A DNA stretch of 64,000 nucleotides from Acidobacteriota bacterium (lineage in GTDB: Bacteria; Acidobacteriota; Vicinamibacteria; Vicinamibacterales; UBA2999): positions 1 to 64,000 of the forward strand of contig JAUYQQ010000022.1 in assembly GCA_030697165.1 (NCBI GenBank), given 5' to 3'. Each line of letters starts with the position of its first letter. Within the stretch, counting starts at the first letter, position 1. Positions 47,085 through 56,152 of this stretch are shown piece by piece. Both the position numbers and the translations under genes were made by a program. The notes under the pieces are model-generated. The model did no database searches, was not told where the DNA came from, and saw nothing but the letters and a program-made list of their open reading frames with translations.

Positions 47085-47205
47085 GTGACTTGCCCGTGAA
47101 CTGCCAGTCTCCTGACTCGCGGATCTCCACTAGGGGGCCGCTTACAGTGGCGGGACCGTGTGGGCGTTTCACCCAACTTCCCTGGCTGTCCTGGTACGCG
47201 TCTGT
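47085..47205 (-). promoter_or_regulatory. cobalamin (B12) riboswitch
   Basis: Read on the minus strand, the leader of btuD contains GGGAAGTTGGGTGAAACGCC, then GGTCCCGCCACTGTAAGC (the B12-box core) and GAGTCAGGAGACTGGC, in the order and spacing of cobalamin riboswitches. A hairpin AGGCG...CGCCT lies between it and the GGGAGG Shine-Dalgarno of btuD and may form the expression platform. A TACAAT -10-like box lies upstream at 47221-47216. Confidence 0.93.
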
Positions 47206-47253
47206 TGAGCTGTGGATTGTACCATCAGATACAATCAAAGCTTCGTGCTTCGA

Positions 47254-47302
47254 GTGCCTAGGGTGCCTAGGGTGCCTACGGTGCCTGGGGTGCCTAAGGT
47301 GC
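47254..47302. repeat. 9-bp tandem repeat, GTGCCTAGG family, copy 4
   Basis: Five units of GTGCCTA(G/C/A)GG-type sequence lie between the riboswitch promoter region and mqnE. The orientation matches the copies at 12454 and 54159. Confidence 0.85.
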
Positions 47303-47314
47303 TGAAAACCAACT

Positions 47315-48445
47315 ATGCGACAGCGTCTGACAACTGCGGGGCTCGTTGATATTGCCGACAAGGTCGAGGCCCGCGAACGGCTGTCGTTCGAGGATGGGGT
47401 CAGGCTCTTCGAGTCTACGGACCTGCTGGCGCTTGGCTGGATTGCCAATCGCGAGCGCGAGCGGCGACACGGCGACCGCACCTACTTCAATCACAACCTG
47501 CGGCTCGAGGCCACCAACGTGTGCGAGGCGTCGTGCCTGTTCTGCTCGTTCGCGCGGCTGAAGGAAGGCGACCCGGGCTCGCACACCATGTCGCTGGAGC
47601 AGATCTTTGCCAAGCTCCGCCAACGCGCTGATCAGCCGCTCACCGAAATCCACATCGTCAACGGCCTGCACCCCGGGCTGCCGTTCAGTTACTACACCGA
47701 TTTGCTGAGCGGGTTGAAGCAGATCCGGCCCGGCATTCACCTGAAGTGCTTCACCGCGGTGGAGATTGCGTTCTTCGCGGACCACTACGGCATGACCGAC
47801 CAGCAGGTGCTGGTCCAGTTGAAGGCGGCGGGTCTCGACTCGTTGCCCGGCGGCGGCGCCGAGATCTTCGCGCCGCGCGTGCGCCAGAAGATTTGCCACG
47901 ACAAGTGCGACGGGGCGCGCTACCTCGCCATTCATCGCATTGCGCACGGCCTGGGCATGCGCACCAACGTGACCATGCTCTACGGCCACATCGAGACCAC
48001 CGAGGAGCGGGTCGACCACCTGTTGCAGACGCGGACGCTGCAGGACGAGACCGGTGGGCTGCAGGCGTTCATCCCGCTGGCGTTCCATCCCGACAACAAC
48101 CAGATGCGCAAGCTCCCGGCGCCGTCGGCGACCGAAACGCTGAAGGTGCACGCGGTGGCGCGGCTGGTGCTCGACAACGTCGATCACATCAAGGCGTATT
48201 GGATCTCCTGTGGCGTGGAGGTCGCGCAGACGGCGCTGTGGTTCGGCGCGGACGACCTCGACGGCACGGTGCAGGAAGAGACGATTTACCACATGGCTGG
48301 GTCATCGACGCCGACGACACTGTCGACCGATGACATCGAGCAGCTCATCCGCGATGCTGGCCGCGAGCCGATCGAACGCGATACGCTGTACAACGTGGTT
48401 CGCGTACCCGCGCCTGTAGCGTCCGGCTTTAGCCGGACCCTGTAG
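47315..48445 (+). CDS. mqnE: aminodeoxyfutalosine synthase
   Basis: This 376-aa radical SAM enzyme of the futalosine menaquinone pathway has the cluster motif C70-x3-C74-x2-C77 (NVCEASCLFC). EIHIVNGLHPGLPFSYYTDLL, LPGGGAEIFAPRVR, TNVTMLYGHIET and IPLAFHPDNNQM are the family blocks that separate MqnE from CofH and MqnC. The last eight residues (VASGFSRTL) and the stop codon come from a REP-like palindrome at 48421. Confidence 0.94.
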   Translation: MRQRLTTAGLVDIADKVEARERLSFEDGVRLFESTDLLALGWIANRERERRHGDRTYFNHNLRLEATNVCEASCLFCSFARLKEGDPGSHTMSLEQIFAKLRQRADQPLTEIHIVNGLHPGLPFSYYTDLLSGLKQIRPGIHLKCFTAVEIAFFADHYGMTDQQVLVQLKAAGLDSLPGGGAEIFAPRVRQKICHDKCDGARYLAIHRIAHGLGMRTNVTMLYGHIETTEERVDHLLQTRTLQDETGGLQAFIPLAFHPDNNQMRKLPAPSATETLKVHAVARLVLDNVDHIKAYWISCGVEVAQTALWFGADDLDGTVQEETIYHMAGSSTPTTLSTDDIEQLIRDAGREPIERDTLYNVVRVPAPVASGFSRTL

Positions 48446-48544
48446 GTCCGCCTAAAGGCGGACACCACATTTGAGCGGACCCCACATCATGTGGCGTCCG
48501 GCTTCTTGACCCGCCGTAGCCTTGGCGAAGGCGGTTAGCCGGAC
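48421..48544. repeat. REP-like palindrome cluster, one copy interrupted by a family B element
   Basis: Family A palindromes occur at 48421-48438 (CGGC type) and 48446-48463 (CGCC type). A third is split: GTCCGGCTT (48496-48504) and TAGCCGGAC (48536-48544) flank a 31-nt insert that contains the family B core CCGTAGCCTTGGCGAA within 48511-48534. The first copy encodes the end of MqnE. Confidence 0.85.
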
Positions 48545-48558
48545 CATAGCAACAAACC

Positions 48559-49698
48559 ATGCCCACGTTCTTACCGGTTCTGAACGAAGTTGAGAAGGCG
48601 TCGCTCCATGAGCGGCAGCCCCTTCCCGATGCGTATCTGAATCTCCCGGACGAAGAGATGGCGCTGCGCATCGGCGGGGCCCGCGCGGCGCTCGGCGACC
48701 GCCTGGTCATTCTCGGCCATCACTACCAGCGCGACGAGGTGATTCGCTTCGCCGACTACACGGGTGACTCGTTCAAGCTGGCCGGCGCGATCGCCAATCA
48801 CCCGGCCGCCGACTACATCGTGTTTTGCGGCGTGCACTTCATGGCCGAGAGCGCCGACATCCTGGCGCTGCCGCACCAGCGCGTGATCCTGCCCGACCTC
48901 GCCGCCGGTTGTTCGATGGCCGACATGGCGCCAGCCGATCAACTGGAGATCTGCTGGAGCGAGCTTCAGCAGATGGGCCTGGCGGACCGGGTGGTGCCGG
49001 TGACCTACATCAACTCCGCCGCCGCGATTAAATCGCTGGTCGGCGAGAACGGCGGCACCGTCTGCACGTCGTCCAACGCCGCCGCGACGCTCGAGTGGGG
49101 CTGGCAGCAGAAGGAGAAGATTCTGTTCCTGCCCGATCAGCACCTGGGCCGCAACACCGCCTTCAAGATGGGCGTGCCGCTTGACCGGATGGTGGTGTGG
49201 GATCCGTTCGAACCGTTCGGCGGCCTCACGCGCGACCAGCTCGAGCACGCACAGCTCATCCTGTGGAAGGGGCACTGCTCGGTGCATGTGCGCTTCACCC
49301 CGCAGCAGATCGACAAGGTGCGCGCCGAGCACCCCGGCATCAAGGTGATCGTGCATCCCGAGGTGCCGTTCGACGTGCTGCAGGCGGCCGACGACAGCGG
49401 CTCGACCGAATACATCCTGAAGACCGTGCGCGAGGCGCCGGCGGGCTCGTCGTGGGCCGTCGGCACCGAAGTCCACCTCGTCCACCGGCTGGCGGAAGAG
49501 GTGGCGCCCGGCAAGACCGTGGTCTCGCTCGACCAGTTCGGCTGCCTCTGCTCGACCATGTTCCGGGTGTCGCCGAACCACCTCTTGTGGGTGCTCGACT
49601 CGCTCGTCGAGGGCGAGGTCGTCAATGAAATCGTCGTGCTGGACGAGCAGAAGAAGTGGGCTAAGATCGCGTTAGATCGGATGCTTGCGATCACGTAG
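48559..49698 (+). CDS. nadA: quinolinate synthase
   Basis: This 379-aa [4Fe-4S] enzyme makes quinolinate for NAD synthesis. Motifs are ILGHHYQRDEVIRFADYTGDS, FCGVHFMAESADIL, the cluster cysteines in AAGCSMAD, TVCTSSNA and FGCLCSTM, and VHPEVPFDVL. The length is typical. nadB and nadC are not in the window. Confidence 0.96.
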   Translation: MPTFLPVLNEVEKASLHERQPLPDAYLNLPDEEMALRIGGARAALGDRLVILGHHYQRDEVIRFADYTGDSFKLAGAIANHPAADYIVFCGVHFMAESADILALPHQRVILPDLAAGCSMADMAPADQLEICWSELQQMGLADRVVPVTYINSAAAIKSLVGENGGTVCTSSNAAATLEWGWQQKEKILFLPDQHLGRNTAFKMGVPLDRMVVWDPFEPFGGLTRDQLEHAQLILWKGHCSVHVRFTPQQIDKVRAEHPGIKVIVHPEVPFDVLQAADDSGSTEYILKTVREAPAGSSWAVGTEVHLVHRLAEEVAPGKTVVSLDQFGCLCSTMFRVSPNHLLWVLDSLVEGEVVNEIVVLDEQKKWAKIALDRMLAIT

Positions 49699-49760
49699 GT
49701 TCCATCACGAGGGTTCAAACACGGCCGTTCAATCACGGCGGTTCAAACACGAGGGTTCTA
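49698..49760. repeat. 14-bp GGTTCAAnCACGnn tandem repeat
   Basis: Four units fill the gap between nadA and the superoxide dismutase gene and match the repeat in the 3' end of tex (38546-38620). The last unit ends 4 nt before the ATG at 49765. Confidence 0.8.
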
Positions 49761-49764
49761 AACT

Positions 49765-50367
<603 letters not shown>

Positions 50368-50479
50368 CCACGAAGGACACGAAGGAAAATCACGAAGGAC
50401 GCGAAGCTTCTTTGGGCAAGCCAGAAAGATTCTTCGTGTCCTTCGCGGTTCCCTTCGTGTCCTTCGTGGTTGCCTTGGG
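50368..50479. repeat. CTTCGTGTCCTTCGTGG repeat cluster
   Basis: ACGAAGGACACGAAGG-type copies lie at 50370-50400, and the opposite orientation (TTCGTGTCCTTCG) at 50431-50470. The second group encodes the hydrophobic core of the signal peptide of the gene starting at 50412. The same repeat family occurs in btuF. Confidence 0.85.
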
Positions 50480-51899
50480 CTCCACCACGAAGGCGCAGGA
50501 ACCTCCGGTCGTCACCGCCTCCGTTTCCAACCTCACCCGCGCCGAGTCGTGGTCGTTCTTCGATCCCTATCCCGCGGCGGCGACGGATCAGCTCGTCGGC
50601 AATCCCGACTACACCTTCATTGGTGACCGCGCCGAGCTGGGCGTGCGCGTTGATGGCCGCCGCTTCGATCTGGGAGGCGCGTTCAACTACGTGCGTCTCG
50701 AGAACGTGCCGACCGGCGCGATTGGGCCCGGCGGGCTCGGCGTGGGCGCCTTCTATTTCGCGGCCACCGGCCTCAGTTACAGCTACCAGCTCTATCTGAG
50801 CGAACTGTTCCTGCGGGTGAGCGGGGGCGACGACCGGTCGTCGGTCACGCTTGGCCGCATGTCGTTCGCGTCGGGCGCCGAGTTCGCGGCTGACAGTCCG
50901 TCGCTCGATCAGCTCAAGCGCGAGCGTTTGCACTCCAGGCTGGTCGGCAACTTCGAGTGGTCGTACTACCAGCGCCGATTCGACGGCGCGCGCCTCGACA
51001 TCGCTCGGCCTGAGTGGCACGTCACGGCGGCGGCGTTCGTGCCGACGCAGGGCGGCTTCGAGGAATCCACCAACCTGTCGATGCCGAACGTCCGGGTCGC
51101 CACCGCCTCGTATACGCGAAAGAGCGGCGCGCGCAGGCAACCCCAAGAAGGGGTTGCCTCCACCTCGGAGCTTCAGGTGTTTGGCACTCTCTATCGCGAC
51201 CGCCGTGAGCTGGCCGCGGTGGTGGATAACACGTTGTCGCCGGACCGGCCGGTGGATGTGACCATCGCGGCCCTGGGCGGCTCGCACGCGCGGGTTACGC
51301 CGACGCGCAGCGGCGAACTGGACACCGTGCTCTGGGGCGCCGTGGAGACGGGCGATTGGTACGGCCAGTCGCACCGCGCGGCCAGCGTGGCCGCCGAGGT
51401 GGGGCATCGCTGGAGTAATGCCGCTGGACGGCCGTGGCTGCGGGCCGGCTATCTGTGGTCGTCCGGCGATGGCGATCCAGCCGACGACCGGCACGGCACG
51501 TTCTTCCAGATGCTGCCCTCGTCTCGGAAGTACTCGCTGTCGGCCACCTACGCGCAGATGAACCTGACCGACGCGTTCGTGCAGGCCGCTTTTGAACCCC
51601 GCGGGGTAAAGACGCGTATCGAAGTACATGCGGTCGGCCTTGCGAGCGGGCAGGATCTCTGGTACCAAGGCAGCGGCGCCACGGCCAGCACCGGGCGCTA
51701 CTTCGGTTTTTCAGGCCGCGCGGCCGGCGGCCAGTCGCGGCTGGGCACGGTGCTCGAGGGCGCCGTCGATGTGCCGCTCAAGAGATACTGGTCGGTGAAC
51801 GGGTACGTGGGAACGATGTCGGGCGGCGGCGTCGTGAAGCACAGCTTCAGCGGCACGCGCCTCACGTTCTGGTATCTCGAGAACGTCATTCGATTCTGA
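50412..51899 (+). CDS. outer-membrane beta-barrel (alginate-export-like) protein
   Basis: This 495-aa protein is rich in alternating aromatic and polar strands and ends in WYLENVIRF, a terminal Phe typical of outer-membrane barrels. VTLGRMSFASGAEF and HVTAAAFVPTQGGF resemble alginate-export-type porins. The only plausible start is TTG at 50412, and the signal peptide (FFVSFAVPFVSFVVALG) is encoded by a repeat. A perfect hairpin (51135-51159) inserts the segment RQPQEGVAS in frame, probably in a surface loop. The substrate is unknown. Confidence 0.78.
   Translation: MGKPERFFVSFAVPFVSFVVALGSTTKAQEPPVVTASVSNLTRAESWSFFDPYPAAATDQLVGNPDYTFIGDRAELGVRVDGRRFDLGGAFNYVRLENVPTGAIGPGGLGVGAFYFAATGLSYSYQLYLSELFLRVSGGDDRSSVTLGRMSFASGAEFAADSPSLDQLKRERLHSRLVGNFEWSYYQRRFDGARLDIARPEWHVTAAAFVPTQGGFEESTNLSMPNVRVATASYTRKSGARRQPQEGVASTSELQVFGTLYRDRRELAAVVDNTLSPDRPVDVTIAALGGSHARVTPTRSGELDTVLWGAVETGDWYGQSHRAASVAAEVGHRWSNAAGRPWLRAGYLWSSGDGDPADDRHGTFFQMLPSSRKYSLSATYAQMNLTDAFVQAAFEPRGVKTRIEVHAVGLASGQDLWYQGSGATASTGRYFGFSGRAAGGQSRLGTVLEGAVDVPLKRYWSVNGYVGTMSGGGVVKHSFSGTRLTFWYLENVIRF
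51135..51159. repeat. intragenic perfect hairpin
   Basis: A 10-bp stem (AGGCAACCCC paired with GGGGTTGCCT) with a 5-nt loop lies inside the barrel gene and is translated in frame. No other copy was seen in the window. Confidence 0.75.
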
Positions 51900-51973
51900 C
51901 GGGAGCTGAATGCTCGTCGGGAGATGAGCCTTGTCGGGAAGTATTTCACGTCGGGAAACCGGAGGAGTGATCG

Positions 51974-52381
51974 ATGACTGATGCGACCGTTGTTCGTGAA
52001 CCCGATTCGTCGCTCGTGACCATCACGCATGTCACCTACGCCTTGCACGCCCTGGGCCTGGCGATTGGCGCCTTCGGCGCCTCAACCGTGATCGGCGCGT
52101 TCATCTTCGGCTGGCCATCGATCATCGCCGTGATCATCAACTACGTGAAGCGCAACGACGCCCGCGGCACGTGGCTCGAGTCGCACTTCACCTGGCAGAT
52201 CCGCACCTTCTGGTTCGCCGTGCTCTGGGCCTGCATCGTCTTCATCACCGGCGCCCTGCTGGCGATTGTGCTGATTGGCTTTGCGATCTGGTTCGTCGGG
52301 CTGTTCGTGCTGGGCTGCTGGGCCATTTACCGAATCTTGTCGGGATGGTTACGCTTGCGCGATCGGCGTGCAATCGCGTGA
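51974..52381 (+). CDS. DUF4870-like small membrane protein
   Basis: This 135-aa protein has about three hydrophobic segments (LHALGLAIGAFGASTVIGAFI, TFWFAVLWACIVFITGALL and IAIWFVGLFVLGCWAIYRIL-type region). An ESHFTWQIRTFW block is typical of this family. No function is known. It lies 74 bp after the barrel gene; the gap has a few CGGGA(A/G) direct repeats. Confidence 0.8.
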   Translation: MTDATVVREPDSSLVTITHVTYALHALGLAIGAFGASTVIGAFIFGWPSIIAVIINYVKRNDARGTWLESHFTWQIRTFWFAVLWACIVFITGALLAIVLIGFAIWFVGLFVLGCWAIYRILSGWLRLRDRRAIA

Positions 52382-52423
52382 CGGGAGTGGCCTTCGCCGT
52401 CGGGAGGACAACTCCTGTCGGGA

Positions 52424-53644
52424 TCAGAAGAGCCGCACGTCGACGATTTGACCCTTCTCCACAATGTCGGTCTGCGCCGGGATCTCGATGTAGCCGTCGG
52501 CTTGCGACATCGAGGTGATGTCGCCGGAGGCCTTGAACGCTGGCATCGCCTGCCCGTCGACAATCTTCACCGTGTAGAACTGGTGGCGGCCGGTGGTCGA
52601 GACAATGCGCTGGCCCACCGGCAGGCTCACGGTGTGGGTATGGCGTGGCTGCAGGCGGCCGATCGCGCGCAGCGCCGGCACCAGCAGCATGTAGGCGTTC
52701 GACAGGCACGAGGTCGGGTAGCCCGGCATGCCGAACATGGGCTTGCCCTGGATGGTGCCGAACACGGTCGGCTTGCCCGGCTTCACGGCAATGCCGTGGA
52801 ACACGATCTCGCCCTTGCGGCCGATCACGTCGAGGATCAGGTCGCGCTCGCCGACCGAGCTGCCGCCCGAAAACACCAGCACGTCGCACGCGACGCAGGC
52901 ATCGATCGCGCTCTCGAGCGCCTCGATGGTGTCTTGCGCCGTGGCGTACGGCACCGGCACGCCGCCGTGCTCCTGGACGATCGTGCTGAGCGTGAACTTG
53001 TTGATGTCGTAGATCTGGCCCGGCTGCAATTCCTGGCCGGGATCGATGATCTCGTTGCCGGTCGAGAGAATGGCGACGGTGGGCCTGGCGTAGACCTCGA
53101 CCTCGCCAATCCCGAGCGCCGCGAGCGCGCCGATCCGGCTCGGGTTCAGCAGGTCGCCGTCGCGGATCACCGTCTGGCCGACCACGATGTCGGCGCCCTG
53201 GCGGCCCACGTTCTGGCGCGGATACACGGGTGTCAGGATGCGGACGCGGTCGCCCGCCATCTCGGTCTCCTCGACCATCACGACAGCGTCGGCACCCGCG
53301 GGCATGGGCGCGCCGGTGGCGATCTCGACCGCCGTGGCGGGCGTCAGTTGCCGGGTCGGCACCTGGCCGGTGTAGACCTTCTCGATCACCCGCAGTGTCT
53401 TCGGTTCGTAGCGGCTGGCGCCGAAGGTGTCGCCGGCGATCACCGCGAAGCCGTCCATGCCGGCGCGCGAAAACGGCGGCACGTCGCGGGTTGACCGCAC
53501 CTCGGCGGCAGCGGCCCGGCCGTTGGCGTCAACGAGCGCCACCCGTTCGCGCCGCGCGATCGGCGCGCACGCACCGGCAATCAACTGGCGGGCTTCCTCC
53601 AGCGGGATGGTGTCCATGATCGGACGCATTTCGGACTTGGCCAT
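52424..53644 (-). CDS. moeA: molybdopterin molybdenumtransferase
   Basis: This 406-aa MoeA inserts molybdate into molybdopterin. Motifs are VPPFSRAGMDGFAV, EIATGAPMPAGADAVVMVEE, the nucleotide site FSGGSSVGERDL and PVFGMPGYPTSC-type sequence (KPMFGMPGYPTSCL). Its ATG overlaps the moaB stop by one base (TAATG). Confidence 0.95.
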   Translation of the reverse strand: MAKSEMRPIMDTIPLEEARQLIAGACAPIARRERVALVDANGRAAAAEVRSTRDVPPFSRAGMDGFAVIAGDTFGASRYEPKTLRVIEKVYTGQVPTRQLTPATAVEIATGAPMPAGADAVVMVEETEMAGDRVRILTPVYPRQNVGRQGADIVVGQTVIRDGDLLNPSRIGALAALGIGEVEVYARPTVAILSTGNEIIDPGQELQPGQIYDINKFTLSTIVQEHGGVPVPYATAQDTIEALESAIDACVACDVLVFSGGSSVGERDLILDVIGRKGEIVFHGIAVKPGKPTVFGTIQGKPMFGMPGYPTSCLSNAYMLLVPALRAIGRLQPRHTHTVSLPVGQRIVSTTGRHQFYTVKIVDGQAMPAFKASGDITSMSQADGYIEIPAQTDIVEKGQIVDVRLF

Positions 53645-54147
53645 TACTTCTGTGCCTGCTGAATCATGTGTCCGAGCTCCGGAACGACGAGCTTGTTCAT
53701 GGCGAGGCGGACCGCGCTCTCCGATCCAGGCAGCGAAATTACGATGACGCGGCCGATGGTGCCGGCGCAGGCGCGGCTCAGCATCGCGGCGGCGCCGATG
53801 TCGTGGTAGCTGAGCATGCGGAACAGCTCCCCGAAGCCGGGTAACCGCTTGTGCAGCAGCGCGTCGATGGCCTCGAAGGTGCTGTCGCGGCTGGTCAGGC
53901 CGGTGCCGCCCGTCGTGATGATAGCGTCAACGTCGCCGATCGCCGTCTGCTGGCGAACCAGTTCCGCGACCCGCGCTGGTTCATCCGGCTCGATCGCCTT
54001 GCCCGCCACCTGGTGCCCCGCCGCGAGCAGCAGTTCGATGATGGCGCGGCCGGCGGTGTCGGTGTCGTCGGTCCGGGTGTCGCTGACGGTCAGGACGAAG
54101 ACCCGGGCCCTCTCGGGGGCCAGGGCCTTGTGTTCGGTGCTGCTCAC
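53644..54147 (-). CDS. moaB: MoaB/MogA-type molybdopterin adenylyltransferase
   Basis: This 167-aa protein matches MoaB: VLTVSDTRTDDTDTAG, TTGGTGLTSRDSTFEA, FRMLSYHDIGAAAMLSRA and VISLPGSESAVRLAM. It adenylates molybdopterin before MoeA acts. It is the first gene of the pair, and upstream lies the long 9-bp tandem repeat array. Confidence 0.94.
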   Translation of the reverse strand: MSSTEHKALAPERARVFVLTVSDTRTDDTDTAGRAIIELLLAAGHQVAGKAIEPDEPARVAELVRQQTAIGDVDAIITTGGTGLTSRDSTFEAIDALLHKRLPGFGELFRMLSYHDIGAAAMLSRACAGTIGRVIVISLPGSESAVRLAMNKLVVPELGHMIQQAQK

Positions 54148-54158
54148 GAAGCAATTAT

Positions 54159-54300
54159 AGGGTGCCTACGGTGCCTAAGGTGCCTAAGGTGCCTAACGTG
54201 CCTAAGGTGCCTATGGTGCCTATGGTGCCTATGGTGCCTATGGTGCCTATGGTGCCTAGGGTGCCTATGGTGGCTAGGGTGCCTATGGTGCCTGATGTGC
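54159..54300. repeat. 9-bp tandem repeat array, GTGCCTATG family, copy 5 (longest)
   Basis: About fifteen units of GTGCCTA(A/T/C/G)G lie in the 208-bp gap between divergent moaB and the GH3 gene. A run of six GTGCCTATG units is nearly perfect, which suggests recent expansion. Confidence 0.92.
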
Positions 54301-54355
54301 CCTGCCGCGCCGAAGCTCGCGGGATCACGCGAGCGAAGGCGGGTTACGATGGCGC

Positions 54356-56152
54356 ATGTCCCGAGGGTTGGCGGTCTTTGCGTTGCTCGCGTTCCTTCTT
54401 TTGCCTGCGGGCGCGCAGTCGGCACTCGACAAGGCCGCCCAGCAGTGGGTCGAGACCACCCTCAAGAAGCTGACCGTCGAGCAGTTGGTGGGGCAGATGA
54501 TCTTCGCGCCCTTGAACTCGACCTACCTCAGTAGCGACACCGACCAGTACGACGCGCTGGTCAAGCTGGTGCACGAATCGCACATCGGTGGACTGATTGC
54601 CTTTGGCGGCACCGAGCCCATGCCGAACGTGCTGCTGAACAATACCTATGGCCCGGTGATTCTCGGCCAGCCGCTCGCACTGGCGTCGTTGTTCAACCGC
54701 CTGCAGTCGATCTCGCCGCTGCCGCTGCTCACCACCTCCGACTTCGAGTGGGGCGTGGCCATGCGTGTCGCCGGCGGGACGAAGTTCCCGCGCGCCATGG
54801 CCTTCGGCGCCGCCGGCGATCCCGAGCTGGCCTACGAGGCCGGCAAGGTGGTGGCCCGTGAAAGCCGGGCGATTGGCGTGCACGTCAACTTCGCGCCGGT
54901 CGCCGACGTGAACAACAACCCGCGCAACCCGGTCATCAACATCCGCTCGTTCGGCGAGGATCCCGCCCGCGTCGGCGGCCTTGCGGCCGGGTGGGTGAGG
55001 GGCCTCCAGGAAGCCGGCATGATGGCGACCCTGAAACACTTTCCCGGCCACGGCGACACCGATGTTGATTCGCACCTCGGCCTGCCGGTGGTGGCGCATC
55101 CGCGCGAGCGGCTCGACGCAGTGGAGTTGGCCCCGTTCCGCGACGGCATGGCCGCCGGCGCCGCTGGCGTGATGGTCGCGCACATGGAGATGCCGGCCAT
55201 CGATCCCGAGAAGCGCCCGGCCACGTTCAGCCCCATCGTGATCGGCGACCTGCTGCGACGGCAGATGAAGTTCGACGGCGTGATCTACACCGACTCCATG
55301 AAGATGGCGGCGATCACGAAGATGACGTCGCCCGGCGAGGCGGCCGTGCTGGCCGTCAAGGCCGGGGTGGATGCCGTGCTCGACTCACCCGACTCGGCGG
55401 CCGCGGCCGCCGCGATTGTGGCTGCGGTCAAGGCAGGCGACATCCCGCGCGCGCAGGTCGAGCGTTCGGTGCGCCGCCTGCTCGAAACCAAGGCACGGCT
55501 GGGCCTGCACCGCGCCCGCACCGTCAACCTCGATGCGGCGGCGCTGTCGGTCGGCGGGCGCAAGCACGAGGCGATCGCCCAGGCCGTGAGCGACCGTGCG
55601 ATCACGCTGATCAAGGACGAGCGCGCCATGGTGCCCATGCCGACACCGCGCACCGGATCGGTGATGTACCTGTCGGTACTCGACTATCCCTCGGGCTGGC
55701 GCATTGCCGCGCCGAGCCGGACGATGATCCCGGAGCTGCGCGCGCGGTGGGCGGCGACCGAAGCGTTCGAGATTTCGGATCGGACGACTGCGTCCGAGCT
55801 CGACATGGTCCGCGCGCTGGCCGCGAAGTACGACGCCGTGGTGGCCGGCATCTTCGTGCGCGCTTCGTCGGGCAGCGGCCGGCTCGACCTGGCGCCGCAG
55901 CTCGAGCGGTTCCTGCAGGACCTCGCGCGCGCCACCGAGCGGCGCCAGCAGCCGTTCGTGTCGGTATTGTTTGGCAATCCGTACACCGCCATGGGCATGC
56001 CCGAGGCGCCGGCGGTGATGCTGACCTACGACTTCTCGGACGGTGCCGAACGCGCCGCGGTCAAGGCGCTGGCGGGGGAGATCCCGATCGGCGGCAAGCT
56101 CCCGATTGCCCTGCTGCCGATGTTCCCGCTGGGGCACGGGCTAACGCGCTGA
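54356..56152 (+). CDS. GH3 family glycosidase (NagZ-like)
   Basis: This 598-aa protein has a signal peptide (FALLAFLLLPAGAQ) and a GH3 catalytic domain. NFAPVADVNNNPRNPVINIRS, LKHFPGHGDTDVDSHLGLP and the nucleophile Asp313 (GVIYTDSMKM) match beta-N-acetylhexosaminidases. A C-terminal GH3 domain (about 400-590) follows, unlike single-domain E. coli NagZ. It probably acts on peptidoglycan or other glycans outside the cytoplasm. Confidence 0.92.
   Translation: MSRGLAVFALLAFLLLPAGAQSALDKAAQQWVETTLKKLTVEQLVGQMIFAPLNSTYLSSDTDQYDALVKLVHESHIGGLIAFGGTEPMPNVLLNNTYGPVILGQPLALASLFNRLQSISPLPLLTTSDFEWGVAMRVAGGTKFPRAMAFGAAGDPELAYEAGKVVARESRAIGVHVNFAPVADVNNNPRNPVINIRSFGEDPARVGGLAAGWVRGLQEAGMMATLKHFPGHGDTDVDSHLGLPVVAHPRERLDAVELAPFRDGMAAGAAGVMVAHMEMPAIDPEKRPATFSPIVIGDLLRRQMKFDGVIYTDSMKMAAITKMTSPGEAAVLAVKAGVDAVLDSPDSAAAAAAIVAAVKAGDIPRAQVERSVRRLLETKARLGLHRARTVNLDAAALSVGGRKHEAIAQAVSDRAITLIKDERAMVPMPTPRTGSVMYLSVLDYPSGWRIAAPSRTMIPELRARWAATEAFEISDRTTASELDMVRALAAKYDAVVAGIFVRASSGSGRLDLAPQLERFLQDLARATERRQQPFVSVLFGNPYTAMGMPEAPAVMLTYDFSDGAERAAVKALAGEIPIGGKLPIALLPMFPLGHGLTR

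Noticed and set aside
54159-54300. Possible CRISPR array
   Set aside because: The 9-bp units are contiguous with no spacers, and no cas genes are present.
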